From NCBI GenBank assembly GCA_005772945.1, contig SXIE01000005.1, forward strand, positions 1 to 5,216: a stretch of DNA of 5,216 bases. The letters are read 5' to 3'. The notes below the pieces were generated by a model. That model saw only the letters and a program-made list of their open reading frames with translations, was not told where the DNA came from and ran no database searches. Below are positions 1 to 4,862 of this stretch, piece by piece. Position 1 is the stretch's first letter. Each line of letters starts with the position of its first letter. The translations under genes and the position numbers were made by a program. This stretch comes from Pseudomonadota bacterium (GTDB taxonomy: Bacteria > Myxococcota > UBA9042 > PHBI01).

Positions 1-105
1 GCCATCCGCCCAGAGCGGCCACACGTGGGTCCAGCCGTCGCGTGCGGCGGCCGCCCACAGGCGCTGCGCGAGCGTCTCGGCGTGCACATGTGCGAGCCCG
101 GTCAC
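1..105 (-). CDS. Unidentified protein, N-terminal fragment (third gene of the pspA operon)
   Basis: This is the first 35 codons of a gene that runs off the left edge, so its end is unknown. I chose the GTG at 105-103 because GGGAG lies 6 nt upstream of it (plus-strand 112-116). The frame is open to the window end and nearly every codon ends in G or C. The peptide begins VTGLAHVHAETLAQRLWAAA (first residue read as Met) and continues into a tryptophan-rich stretch with WTHVWPLW. I do not recognise the family. It follows pspA by 40 nt on the same strand with no visible terminator, so it is probably co-transcribed and may take part in the same membrane-stress function. Another in-frame GTG at 141-139 has no ribosome binding site. 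The frame is also open further back into pspA, so the start is likely but not certain. Confidence 0.5.
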   Translation of the reverse strand, partial: MTGLAHVHAETLAQRLWAAAARDGWTHVWPLWADG

Positions 106-145
106 GCGCGGCTCCCGAGCGTCCGCGCGCGGCTCGCCCACACCG

Positions 146-910
146 TTATGCGTCTTCCTTGAGCAGCGCCTCGAGCTCGGCCTCGACCGATTCGTGCGCA
201 GCCGCCGCAGGTGCCGCCGCCTTCACCGGCGCGGGCGCGACGCCCATCTTGGCCTTGAGCGCCGCCAGCGCATCGGACTGCCCGACCGAGCTGGTCTCGA
301 GCGACTTGAACTCGCCCGCCAGCTTGTCGCCGTCGATCTCGCCCGACAGCTCGACCGAGGCCTGCGCCTCGGCTTCCTGCTGCATGACCTTCTCTTCCAT
401 GCGCGCGAACGTGTCGAAGGCGCCGTTGTCCCCGAGGCCCGCCATTGTGTCCTGAATCTTCTTCTGCGCCTCGGCCCGCTTGGCCCGCGCGATGAGGAGA
501 TTCTTCTTGCGCTTGGCTTCCTGGATCTTCGCGTTCAGGCGCGAGAGCGCGTCGCGCAGCTGGTCGGCGGCCTGCTTCTGCATGACCCACTGCTGCTGCC
601 ACTCCTCGGCCATCTTGTCGTGCTCGGCCTTGCGCGCGAGGGCCTGTCCGGCGAGGTCGTCGCGGCCGGCTTTCACCGCGATCATCGCCTTCTTTTCCCA
701 CTCCTGCGCCTTCTCGAGCTCGGCGTCGTACTGCTGCTTGAGCCGTTTCTCGTCAGCGATGGTGACGGCAACTTGCTTGCGCGCCTCGAGGAAGTTCTCC
801 TGCATGTCGATGATGAGCTGGTTGAGAATCTTCTCGGGATTCTCCGCCTTGCTGATCATCGCGTTGATGTTCGACTTCACCAGAGTCGAGATACGTGCCC
901 AGATTCCCAT
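146..910 (-). CDS. pspA: PspA/IM30 family membrane-stress protein
   Basis: This is a full-length 254-aa PspA/IM30 (Vipp1) homologue. These proteins are peripheral inner-membrane proteins that form rods, rings or helical ESCRT-III-like assemblies and protect or remodel stressed membranes. The N-terminus MGIWARISTLVKSNINAMIS is the typical amphipathic helix, followed by the family-typical KAENPEKILNQLIIDMQE (residues 21-38). Residues about 25-185 are rich in charged residues, Ala and Gln, as expected for the long helical coiled-coil hairpin. AFDTFARMEEKVMQQEAEA (164-182) is the conserved late helix. A Pro/Ala-rich linker (about 223-238) leads to a short C-terminal acidic helix (240-254, ESVEAELEALL), as in many non-enteric PspA/Vipp1 proteins. 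The ATG at 910 has GGGAG 8 nt upstream and restores the canonical N-terminus; the longer open frame to 1084 only reads through the upstream gene. It lies 19 nt after the YbjN/CesT-like gene, so they are probably one operon. No PspF or PspBC gene is present in the window, so regulation differs from the enterobacterial psp system or is encoded elsewhere. Confidence 0.95.
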   Translation of the reverse strand: MGIWARISTLVKSNINAMISKAENPEKILNQLIIDMQENFLEARKQVAVTIADEKRLKQQYDAELEKAQEWEKKAMIAVKAGRDDLAGQALARKAEHDKMAEEWQQQWVMQKQAADQLRDALSRLNAKIQEAKRKKNLLIARAKRAEAQKKIQDTMAGLGDNGAFDTFARMEEKVMQQEAEAQASVELSGEIDGDKLAGEFKSLETSSVGQSDALAALKAKMGVAPAPVKAAAPAAAAHESVEAELEALLKEDA

Positions 911-929
911 GGTCCCTTCTCCCGCTCGC

Positions 930-1328
930 TCAGGCGTGCGCCATCGTGTGGTATTGCTTGAGCTGGTCGTAGTGTTCGCTGATCGCGAGCGTGAGCCCGT
1001 CGATCGCCGCTTGGAACTCGTTGAGGTCGAGATTCTCGGACTGCAATGTCTCGAGCGCGATGACCGCGTTGCCCTCGATCGCATACGCGCCCGACACCAT
1101 CGCCGTCGCGTTCAGCTCCAGCAGCAAGCGGCACAGCGCCGCCTGGGCCGCCGGGTCGCTCGGCAGCTCCATCAGCTTGACGCGGAAGACGAGGACCGGG
1201 GCCGACAGCGTCACGATGATGTTGTCGACGTTCTCGAGCTCGTCGTGCAGAACCCACATGCCCTCGCCCACGGTATCGTAGGTGAGGCCACTCCGAACGA
1301 GGTAGCCATCGATCACATCGGTTTCCAT
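930..1328 (-). CDS. YbjN/CesT (type III secretion chaperone-like) family small protein
   Basis: A 132-aa acidic, soluble protein with no signal peptide or membrane segment. It has a strand-rich middle (about 23-52, GMWVLHDELENVDNIIVTLS and then VLVFRVKLMELP), a helical stretch (57-74), and AYAIEGNAVIALETL (81-95) followed by a final helix (103-122). This order, with a 'small residues, Gly, Ala, aromatic ... V(I/V)AL' strand and then a helix, resembles YbjN-type and CesT/Tir-chaperone-fold proteins, which bind partner proteins rather than catalyse reactions. I assign it from pattern, not from a search. The DUF2170/YjfI family, whose members sit beside PspA-like genes, is an alternative. It is the first gene of the pspA operon, 19 nt before pspA, so a role as chaperone, adaptor or regulator of PspA is a reasonable inference. 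The ATG at 1328 is preferred because GGAG (1336-1339) lies 7 nt upstream. An in-frame ATG at 1346 would add six residues but has no such site. Confidence 0.75.
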   Translation of the reverse strand: METDVIDGYLVRSGLTYDTVGEGMWVLHDELENVDNIIVTLSAPVLVFRVKLMELPSDPAAQAALCRLLLELNATAMVSGAYAIEGNAVIALETLQSENLDLNEFQAAIDGLTLAISEHYDQLKQYHTMAHA

Positions 1329-1335
1329 GGAGGCA

Positions 1336-1339
1336 CTCC
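1336..1339 (-). promoter_or_regulatory. Ribosome binding site of the YbjN/CesT-like gene, possibly masked by a hairpin
   Basis: On the minus strand GGAG precedes the ATG by 7 nt and decides the start. The sequence up to the ATG reads GGAGTGCCTCC, in which GGAG can pair with the CTCC next to the start codon across a 3-nt loop. The same TGCCTCC can also pair with a GGAGGCA about 70 nt upstream (1402-1408). The site itself is clear, but masking is an inference. Confidence 0.6.
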
Positions 1340-1357
1340 GTGGCATATGCGTAGGCA

Positions 1358-1384
1358 CGCGCCCCGCGAAAGTCGCGAGGCGCG
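1358..1384. repeat. Strong imperfect hairpin in the divergent intergenic region
   Basis: The arms CGCGCC and GGCGCG flank a single C/A mismatch, then CGCGA pairs with TCGCG around a 3-nt AAG loop. That makes 11 paired positions with one mismatch. It lies in the predicted 5' leader of the YbjN/CesT-like/pspA transcript and upstream of the lipoprotein gene. It could be an RNA structure in that leader or a protein-binding dyad. There is no T-tract, so an intrinsic terminator is unlikely. Confidence 0.6.
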
Positions 1385-1408
1385 GAGGCACCCCAAAGGC
1401 TTGCCTCC
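1384..1408. repeat. 7-bp inverted repeat GGAGGCA/TGCCTCC
   Basis: GGAGGCA (1384-1390) and TGCCTCC (1402-1408) are separated by 11 nt. A third copy of GGAGGCA lies at 1329-1335, directly against the start codon of the minus-strand gene. In that gene's transcript, the upstream GGAGGCA could pair with either of two TGCCTCC copies, one nearby and one abutting the AUG. This gives mutually exclusive structures. The repeats are seen in the sequence; function is inferred. Confidence 0.5.
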
Positions 1409-1429
1409 ACGCGCACATCGGCGTATCAA
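1401..1429 (+). promoter_or_regulatory. Candidate sigma70-type promoter for the lipoprotein gene
   Basis: TTGCCT (1401-1406) and TATCAA (1424-1429) are separated by 17 nt and each matches 4 of 6 consensus positions. Transcription would begin near 1436 and give a leader of about 44 nt before the ATG at 1480. The -10 box overlaps that of the candidate minus-strand promoter, as in compact divergent control regions. This is a motif match only, and chance matches are common. Confidence 0.35.
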
Positions 1430-1448
1430 GCGAGCCCCCGAGCGTCAA
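1420..1448 (-). promoter_or_regulatory. Candidate promoter for the YbjN/CesT-like gene and pspA operon
   Basis: On the minus strand TTGACG (1448-1443) is followed after 17 nt by TACGCC (1425-1420). The -35 is good (5 of 6) but the -10 is poor. Initiation here would give a leader of about 85 nt holding both intergenic hairpins. I found no convincing -24/-12 (sigma54) promoter, the type that drives the E. coli psp operon. Confidence 0.25.
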
Positions 1449-1460
1449 GCGCTCCCCCGA
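1426..1460. repeat. Pair of 16-bp imperfect direct repeats near the divergent promoters
   Basis: TCAAGCGAGCCCCCGA (1426-1441) and TCAAGCGCTCCCCCGA (1445-1460) match at 14 of 16 positions and start 19 bp apart, a little under two helical turns. They overlap the predicted start point of the lipoprotein transcript and the -35 box of the minus-strand promoter. This is where a repressor or activator site would be expected. No regulator is identified. Confidence 0.45.
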
Positions 1461-1479
1461 CGATCCCGAGCTGGATCCC

Positions 1480-1968
1480 ATGAACACCGTATTCCCCGCG
1501 CACAGTCGATTCTCCCGGGCCCTCGTCGGCCTCACGTTCTCGGCCGGGCTCGGGGGGTGCTCCACCGATCTGAAGATCGACAACGCGCGTCCGCGCGTGA
1601 CCTGGGTGGCGGTCGAAGCGGCCGAGCCCGGGACGGCTGCGCTGACCTTGTGGGTCCAGGATCTCGAGGGCGACTCGGTCGATCTGCAGGCGAACTGGCT
1701 TGCGGCCGACGGCACGCGCGGCGAGGTCGAGCTGGCCCCGACCAGCTACGGCTTCATCGGCGTCGTGACGCGCGACGACTTCGGCGACCCGCATGGGGCT
1801 GAGCACCGCGTGTTCTGGGACCTTGCGCGGGTGCCGGCTGGCACCGTCACGCTCGAGTTCGAGGTCGATGACCGTCCTTTCGATTCGGATCCGGGCGACA
1901 CGTACACGAGCGACGCCTTCGATCCCCGTGCCGGCATGCTCCCGCCCACGGCGGCCCACCCGCAGTAG
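1480..1968 (+). CDS. Predicted lipoprotein with a beta-sandwich-like domain
   Basis: A 162-aa protein with a lipoprotein signal. There are basic residues at R10 and R13, a hydrophobic stretch (about 14-24), and a lipobox-like LGGC placing the lipidated cysteine at C27; the next residue is Ser, not Asp. The mature part (about 35-133) alternates short hydrophobic strands with acidic turns, for example ALTLWVQDLEGDSVDLQANW (55-74), HRVFWDL (109-115) and a final strand GTVTLEFEVDD (121-131). This pattern resembles an Ig-like or fibronectin III-like extracellular domain. The tail (132-162) is Asp- and Pro-rich and probably disordered. It likely acts as an envelope or surface structural or binding protein; I see no catalytic motif and cannot name a family. 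I chose the ATG at 1480 because it gives a complete lipoprotein signal; upstream in-frame starts would bury it. Its ribosome binding site is weak. It is divergent from the pspA operon, and 93 nt separate it from the malate synthase-like gene. Confidence 0.8.
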   Translation: MNTVFPAHSRFSRALVGLTFSAGLGGCSTDLKIDNARPRVTWVAVEAAEPGTAALTLWVQDLEGDSVDLQANWLAADGTRGEVELAPTSYGFIGVVTRDDFGDPHGAEHRVFWDLARVPAGTVTLEFEVDDRPFDSDPGDTYTSDAFDPRAGMLPPTAAHPQ

Positions 1969-1970
1969 GG

Positions 1971-2042
1971 CGTCGCGGGCAAGCGCGGCGCTCTTCGCGA
2001 GCCGTCGCGGGCAAGCGCGGCGCTCTTCGCGAGCCGTCGCGG
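1971..2042. repeat. Two perfect 32-bp tandem copies (plus 8 bp) of a palindromic unit
   Basis: Copies at 1971-2002 and 2003-2034 are identical, and a third begins at 2035-2042. Each unit starts CGTCGCGGGCAAGCG and ends GCTCTTCGCGAGC. TCGCG and CGCGA can pair as an outer stem and AAGCG with CGCTcTT as an inner one. The junction between copies can form a second hairpin, CGCGA-gccg-TCGCG. The array begins 2 nt after the lipoprotein stop codon and ends 19 nt before the next start codon. It has no T-tract. It may act as a transcript-end or stabilising structure, a dispersed REP-like element, or a protein-binding site; the sequence alone cannot decide. Confidence 0.85.
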
Positions 2043-2061
2043 ACGGGCGCGCGGGTGTGGC

Positions 2062-4050
2062 ATGATGCACGCGATGCACGCCACCGACCTCCCGCCCTAC
2101 CTCCGCTTCCTACCCCGGCCGCTTCTCGAGCGGCTCGCGCGCGACTACGACGAGGTTCCCGGCGTTGCGGGTCTGCGCGTCGCGCCCGGGCTCGTTCGCG
2201 ATTTCCCGCGCCTCATGTCGCCCGAGGTTCTCGCGCTGGTCGTCGAGGTCTATCGTCAGGTGCGCGCGGAACTCGGGCGCGTCCTCGCGGCGCGCGAGAC
2301 GGACCGCGCCTTCATCGACGCCGAGACCCTCGCCTGCGCGGCGCGCAACCGCGCGGCCGGACGCGGCATTCAGGACGCCGAGTACGAGACGGTCGTCGGC
2401 AAGCGCGACGCCACCGGAAGGGTCGTCGTCGGGCCGCTGCCCGAAAAGTGCGTCGACCTGACCCCCGTCGAAGTTCCTGCGTACCTCCGTGGCGAGCAGG
2501 TCACGCTCTTCGGCCCGCCCGACTCGGCGCGCATGGCGATCAACGCGATGAACGCGCTCCATCGGCGCCGCCCAGGCGAGCCGGCGCTGGTCGCCGAGCT
2601 GGTCACCGCCTCGCGCCAGGTCCCGCGCTGGGGTGCCGACAGCGAGGACAGCAAGACCCCGCGCCTCCGCGATCTTCTGACGGCCAGCGAGAACCTCGCC
2701 GCCTGTTGCGACGGCACGCTCGCCTTCACCGATCCCCAGAGCGGTCGCGTCTATCGCCTCGCCACGAGCGGCCTCGCGCGCCCGATCAAGCGCGTCGCCG
2801 GGCTGGCCTTGCCCGACGGGCACGTGTTGCTGGACGGCAGTCCGCTGCCACTTCATCTCATCGAGCTGGTCCAGCACGTGTGGCTCAACCGCGCGCGCCC
2901 CGAGGCGCTGTGTGTCTACTTCCCGAAGCTCGAAAACGAAGACGAGGCGGCCTACCTGGCGACCCTCATCCGCACGACCGAGGCCGCCGTCCGGGCGCGC
3001 GATCCTCTCTACGAGCGCGGCTCGGTGCGCGTCATGGTCGTCTTCGAGAACCCGCGGGCCATCTTCCGGATCCAAGAGATGGCCGCCGCGCTCCGCCCGT
3101 ATTTCGTCGGCGGGAGCCTCGGTTGGCACGACTTTCTCGCGTCCACGGCGCGCCTCTTCCGCCACGATCCGAACTACCGCATCCCCGTCAAAGCCGACCC
3201 CAACATCGTCATTCGCCACATCCGCGAGTCGCATCGGATCCTGGTTCGCGACCTCGGGCGGATCGGCGCGCTCAAGCTCGGCGGCATGTACGGCGTGCTC
3301 TTCGCCGACGACGACCCGGCTTCCTTCGCGGTCAGCATGGTCGGCTTCGTGCGCGACGTCGTGACGCAGCTGGGGCGCGGGCTCGACGGCTTCTGGGTTG
3401 CGCACCCCGACTTCGTGCGCATCGGCATCGCGCTCGTCGAGGCGTGGCGTCGGCGAGATCGTGAAGGCCTCACAATGGAAGCCCTCGTCCGGGCCCTCGT
3501 GCCGGATGAGGACGAGCTCGCCAAGCTCCTGCCGTTCGTCTTCGGGCCCGACATCCCGGGTCTCGATGAACGGGACCCGCGCTACGTGCGCGCCGTGCTC
3601 GCGGCCGAGCTCGGGGCCTCCGATGTCATCGCGAACGACGATCCGGAGGAGGTCCGCTACAACGTCTTCCAGGCGCTGCAGTACCTCTGCGATTGGCTGT
3701 GCGGCAACGGCTGCGTCGCGCTGCCCGCGACCATGAAGAGCGCGCGCGGCGAGGATGTCTTCGTGCGCATCATGGACGATCTCGCGACGACCGAGCGCTC
3801 CCGCTGGGAGCTGTGGGCTGAGGTCCATCACGGGCGCGTGGCGCCGGCGTCGTTCGATCGGATCCTCACCGAGGAGCTGGCGTTCCTGCGCGCCGGAGTG
3901 TCGACGGCGCTGAAGCGCGTGCAGGTCCGCTGGGAAGGCGCGGCGGCGACGGCGTATCCGGAGGCCGCGAAGATCCTGCGCGGCCTGGTCCTCAGCGAGA
4001 CGCCGCCGGAGTTCGTGACCGAGGTCCTCTTGCCGTATCTCTATAGGTAG
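2062..4050 (+). CDS. Divergent malate synthase (A-type) family protein
   Basis: A 662-aa protein that follows the malate synthase A fold from end to end. Malate synthase condenses glyoxylate with acetyl-CoA to malate in the cytoplasm. Matching landmarks in order are: MSPEVLALVVEVYRQVRAEL (52-71); FGPPDSARMAINAMNAL (150-166, as in TGPVDRKMVINALNS); DSEDSKTP (193-200, as in DFEDSNSP); KRVAGLALPDGHVLLDG (243-259); FENPRAIF (328-335); GGSLGWHDF (350-358); GGMYG (407-411); LDGFWVAHPDFV (441-452); YLCDWLCGNGCV (541-552); MDDLATTERSRWELW (571-585); and a C-terminal segment to YLYR. By alignment in my head, the catalytic Arg is R244, the Mg2+ ligands E329 and D357 (28 apart, as I recall for E. coli AceB), and the base D573. 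All are present. The family signature GLNxGRWDYIF is changed to GGSLGWHDFLA. It is about 130 residues longer than AceB, with an N-terminal extension and insertions around 90-135, 465-530 and 556-568. No isocitrate lyase gene is in the window. ATG 2062 or 2065 is the likely start; neither has a clear ribosome binding site. Substrate is uncertain. Confidence 0.85.
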   Translation: MMHAMHATDLPPYLRFLPRPLLERLARDYDEVPGVAGLRVAPGLVRDFPRLMSPEVLALVVEVYRQVRAELGRVLAARETDRAFIDAETLACAARNRAAGRGIQDAEYETVVGKRDATGRVVVGPLPEKCVDLTPVEVPAYLRGEQVTLFGPPDSARMAINAMNALHRRRPGEPALVAELVTASRQVPRWGADSEDSKTPRLRDLLTASENLAACCDGTLAFTDPQSGRVYRLATSGLARPIKRVAGLALPDGHVLLDGSPLPLHLIELVQHVWLNRARPEALCVYFPKLENEDEAAYLATLIRTTEAAVRARDPLYERGSVRVMVVFENPRAIFRIQEMAAALRPYFVGGSLGWHDFLASTARLFRHDPNYRIPVKADPNIVIRHIRESHRILVRDLGRIGALKLGGMYGVLFADDDPASFAVSMVGFVRDVVTQLGRGLDGFWVAHPDFVRIGIALVEAWRRRDREGLTMEALVRALVPDEDELAKLLPFVFGPDIPGLDERDPRYVRAVLAAELGASDVIANDDPEEVRYNVFQALQYLCDWLCGNGCVALPATMKSARGEDVFVRIMDDLATTERSRWELWAEVHHGRVAPASFDRILTEELAFLRAGVSTALKRVQVRWEGAAATAYPEAAKILRGLVLSETPPEFVTEVLLPYLYR

Positions 4051-4083
4051 AGGGCGCGGTGGCGGGCGTGAGAGCGGGCGCTG

Positions 4084-4797
4084 TCAGGGAACGAACGTGC
4101 GCTTCTTGACGGCCCGCGCGAGCGCCTGCTGTGCCTGATCCAGCATGTCGGCCTGCGCGCCCCAGCCGCGGAGCAGCGCGCGCGCCGAGGTGTCGACCAG
4201 CGCCTCGGTGCTCATGGTCGGCGTCAGCCGCTGGAGCTTCGAGAGCTGCCTGAGCCCATGGAAGGCGGCCCAGAGCGTGAGCGTTCGCTGCGCGGCGTCG
4301 CCGGGCTCGATGGCGCCGGTCTTGACGGCCGCCTCGACGCGCGTGCCGACCGCCTGCAGGAACGACGCGACGAGCGGGATGGCGGCCATCGCCTCGTCGT
4401 CCGGGATGACGACGCCGGGCGTGCCGAGCAGGCGCGCGACGAGGCCGAAGTTCTCGGGCTCGGTCGCGGGCAGGGCGGCGTAGAAGCGGCCGGTCGCGAG
4501 GATCGGCACGAGCGACGCCACGCGCGCCTCGCCGCTCGTTCGCGTGAGCGGCTCGAGCGACGCCATGTAGCGCGCGTGCAGCGCCACGACGGCGCGCCGT
4601 TGCAGCGCCGCCAAGAGCGCATCCTTAGAAGGGAAGTAGCGGTAGAGCGCGGTGGTCACGACGCCGAGCGACGCGGCCACGCGACTCAAGGTCAGCGCTT
4701 CGAGACCGCTCGAGGCCGCGAGCTGAATGGCGGCGTCGAGGATGGCTTCCGTCTTGTCGTTGCGCTGGCGCGCATGGAGAACGAAGTCGTGCGACAT
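4084..4797 (-). CDS. TetR/AcrR-family transcriptional regulator
   Basis: A 237-aa DNA-binding regulator, slightly longer than the usual 190-220 aa. The N-terminal TetR domain is complete: the first helix at about 14-30 (KTEAILDAAIQLAASSG) and the helix-turn-helix at about 36-55 (LTLSRVAASLGVVTTALYRY), followed by FPSKDALLAAL (55-65), the family hallmark. The rest (about 70-237) is helical and variable and should form the dimerisation and ligand-binding part; its ligand cannot be read from sequence. It converges on the malate synthase-like gene, whose stop is 33 nt away, with no clear terminator between. The two are therefore not one operon, and a regulatory link is unproven; many TetR proteins control themselves or a nearby gene. 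The ATG at 4797 places the TetR domain at its usual distance from the N-terminus, yet no ribosome binding site precedes it (see the candidate leaderless promoter). Confidence 0.93.
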   Translation of the reverse strand: MSHDFVLHARQRNDKTEAILDAAIQLAASSGLEALTLSRVAASLGVVTTALYRYFPSKDALLAALQRRAVVALHARYMASLEPLTRTSGEARVASLVPILATGRFYAALPATEPENFGLVARLLGTPGVVIPDDEAMAAIPLVASFLQAVGTRVEAAVKTGAIEPGDAAQRTLTLWAAFHGLRQLSKLQRLTPTMSTEALVDTSARALLRGWGAQADMLDQAQQALARAVKKRTFVP

Positions 4798-4803
4798 GCG
4801 CGA

Positions 4804-4832
4804 AGTGTGAACGTCGTTTCCTTTGTCGTCAA
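4804..4832 (-). promoter_or_regulatory. Candidate promoter of the TetR gene, implying a leaderless transcript
   Basis: On the minus strand TTGACG (4832-4827) is followed after exactly 17 nt by CACACT (4809-4804), which matches the -10 consensus at only 3 of 6 positions. The ATG begins 6 nt further on, where transcription itself would start. The absence of a nearby purine-rich ribosome binding site agrees with leaderless translation. A small imperfect dyad (GAAACGACGTTC) in the spacer could be an autorepressor site, but it is short for a TetR operator. Confidence 0.35.
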
Positions 4833-4845
4833 CCGCGCCCCGCGC

Positions 4846-4860
4846 GCGCCGCCGCGGCGC
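4846..4860 (-). terminator. GC hairpin after the repeat-protein gene, possible weak terminator
   Basis: GCGCCG and CGGCGC form a perfect 6-bp stem around a 3-nt loop, 2 nt after the stop codon of the upstream minus-strand gene. No T-tract follows, so this is not a canonical intrinsic terminator. In such GC-rich sequence, short hairpins also arise by chance. Confidence 0.25.
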
Positions 4861-4862
4861 CT

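Noticed and set aside
911..1084. A longer PspA starting at ATG 1084 on the minus strand
   Set aside because: The added residues are an Arg/Ser-rich out-of-frame reading of the upstream gene; the canonical PspA N-terminus begins at 910 after a good ribosome binding site.
1327..1479. An N-terminal extension of the lipoprotein starting at ATG 1327
   Set aside because: It would place about 51 residues before the signal sequence, abolish the lipoprotein signal and cover the divergent control region; ATG 1480 fits far better.
1329..1479. A sigma54 (-24/-12) promoter for the PspA operon, as in E. coli
   Set aside because: I looked for GG-N10-GC with the usual flanking bases on the minus strand and found no convincing match.
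480..1802. A 440-codon plus-strand frame across pspA, the YbjN/CesT-like gene and the lipoprotein gene
   Set aside because: It crosses three well-supported genes in the wrong frame or strand and its translation is Arg/Ser-rich with no recognisable pattern.
1971..2042. CRISPR array
   Set aside because: The 32-bp units are directly abutting with no spacers, and no cas gene is present.
2110..3831. A 573-codon open frame on the minus strand opposite the malate synthase-like gene
   Set aside because: Long antisense frames are expected in very GC-rich coding DNA. The product is low-complexity with no family pattern, while the plus-strand product matches malate synthase throughout.
4051..4083. A bidirectional terminator between the convergent malate synthase-like and TetR genes
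   Set aside because: The 33-nt gap is G-rich but shows no convincing inverted repeat or T-tract on either strand.
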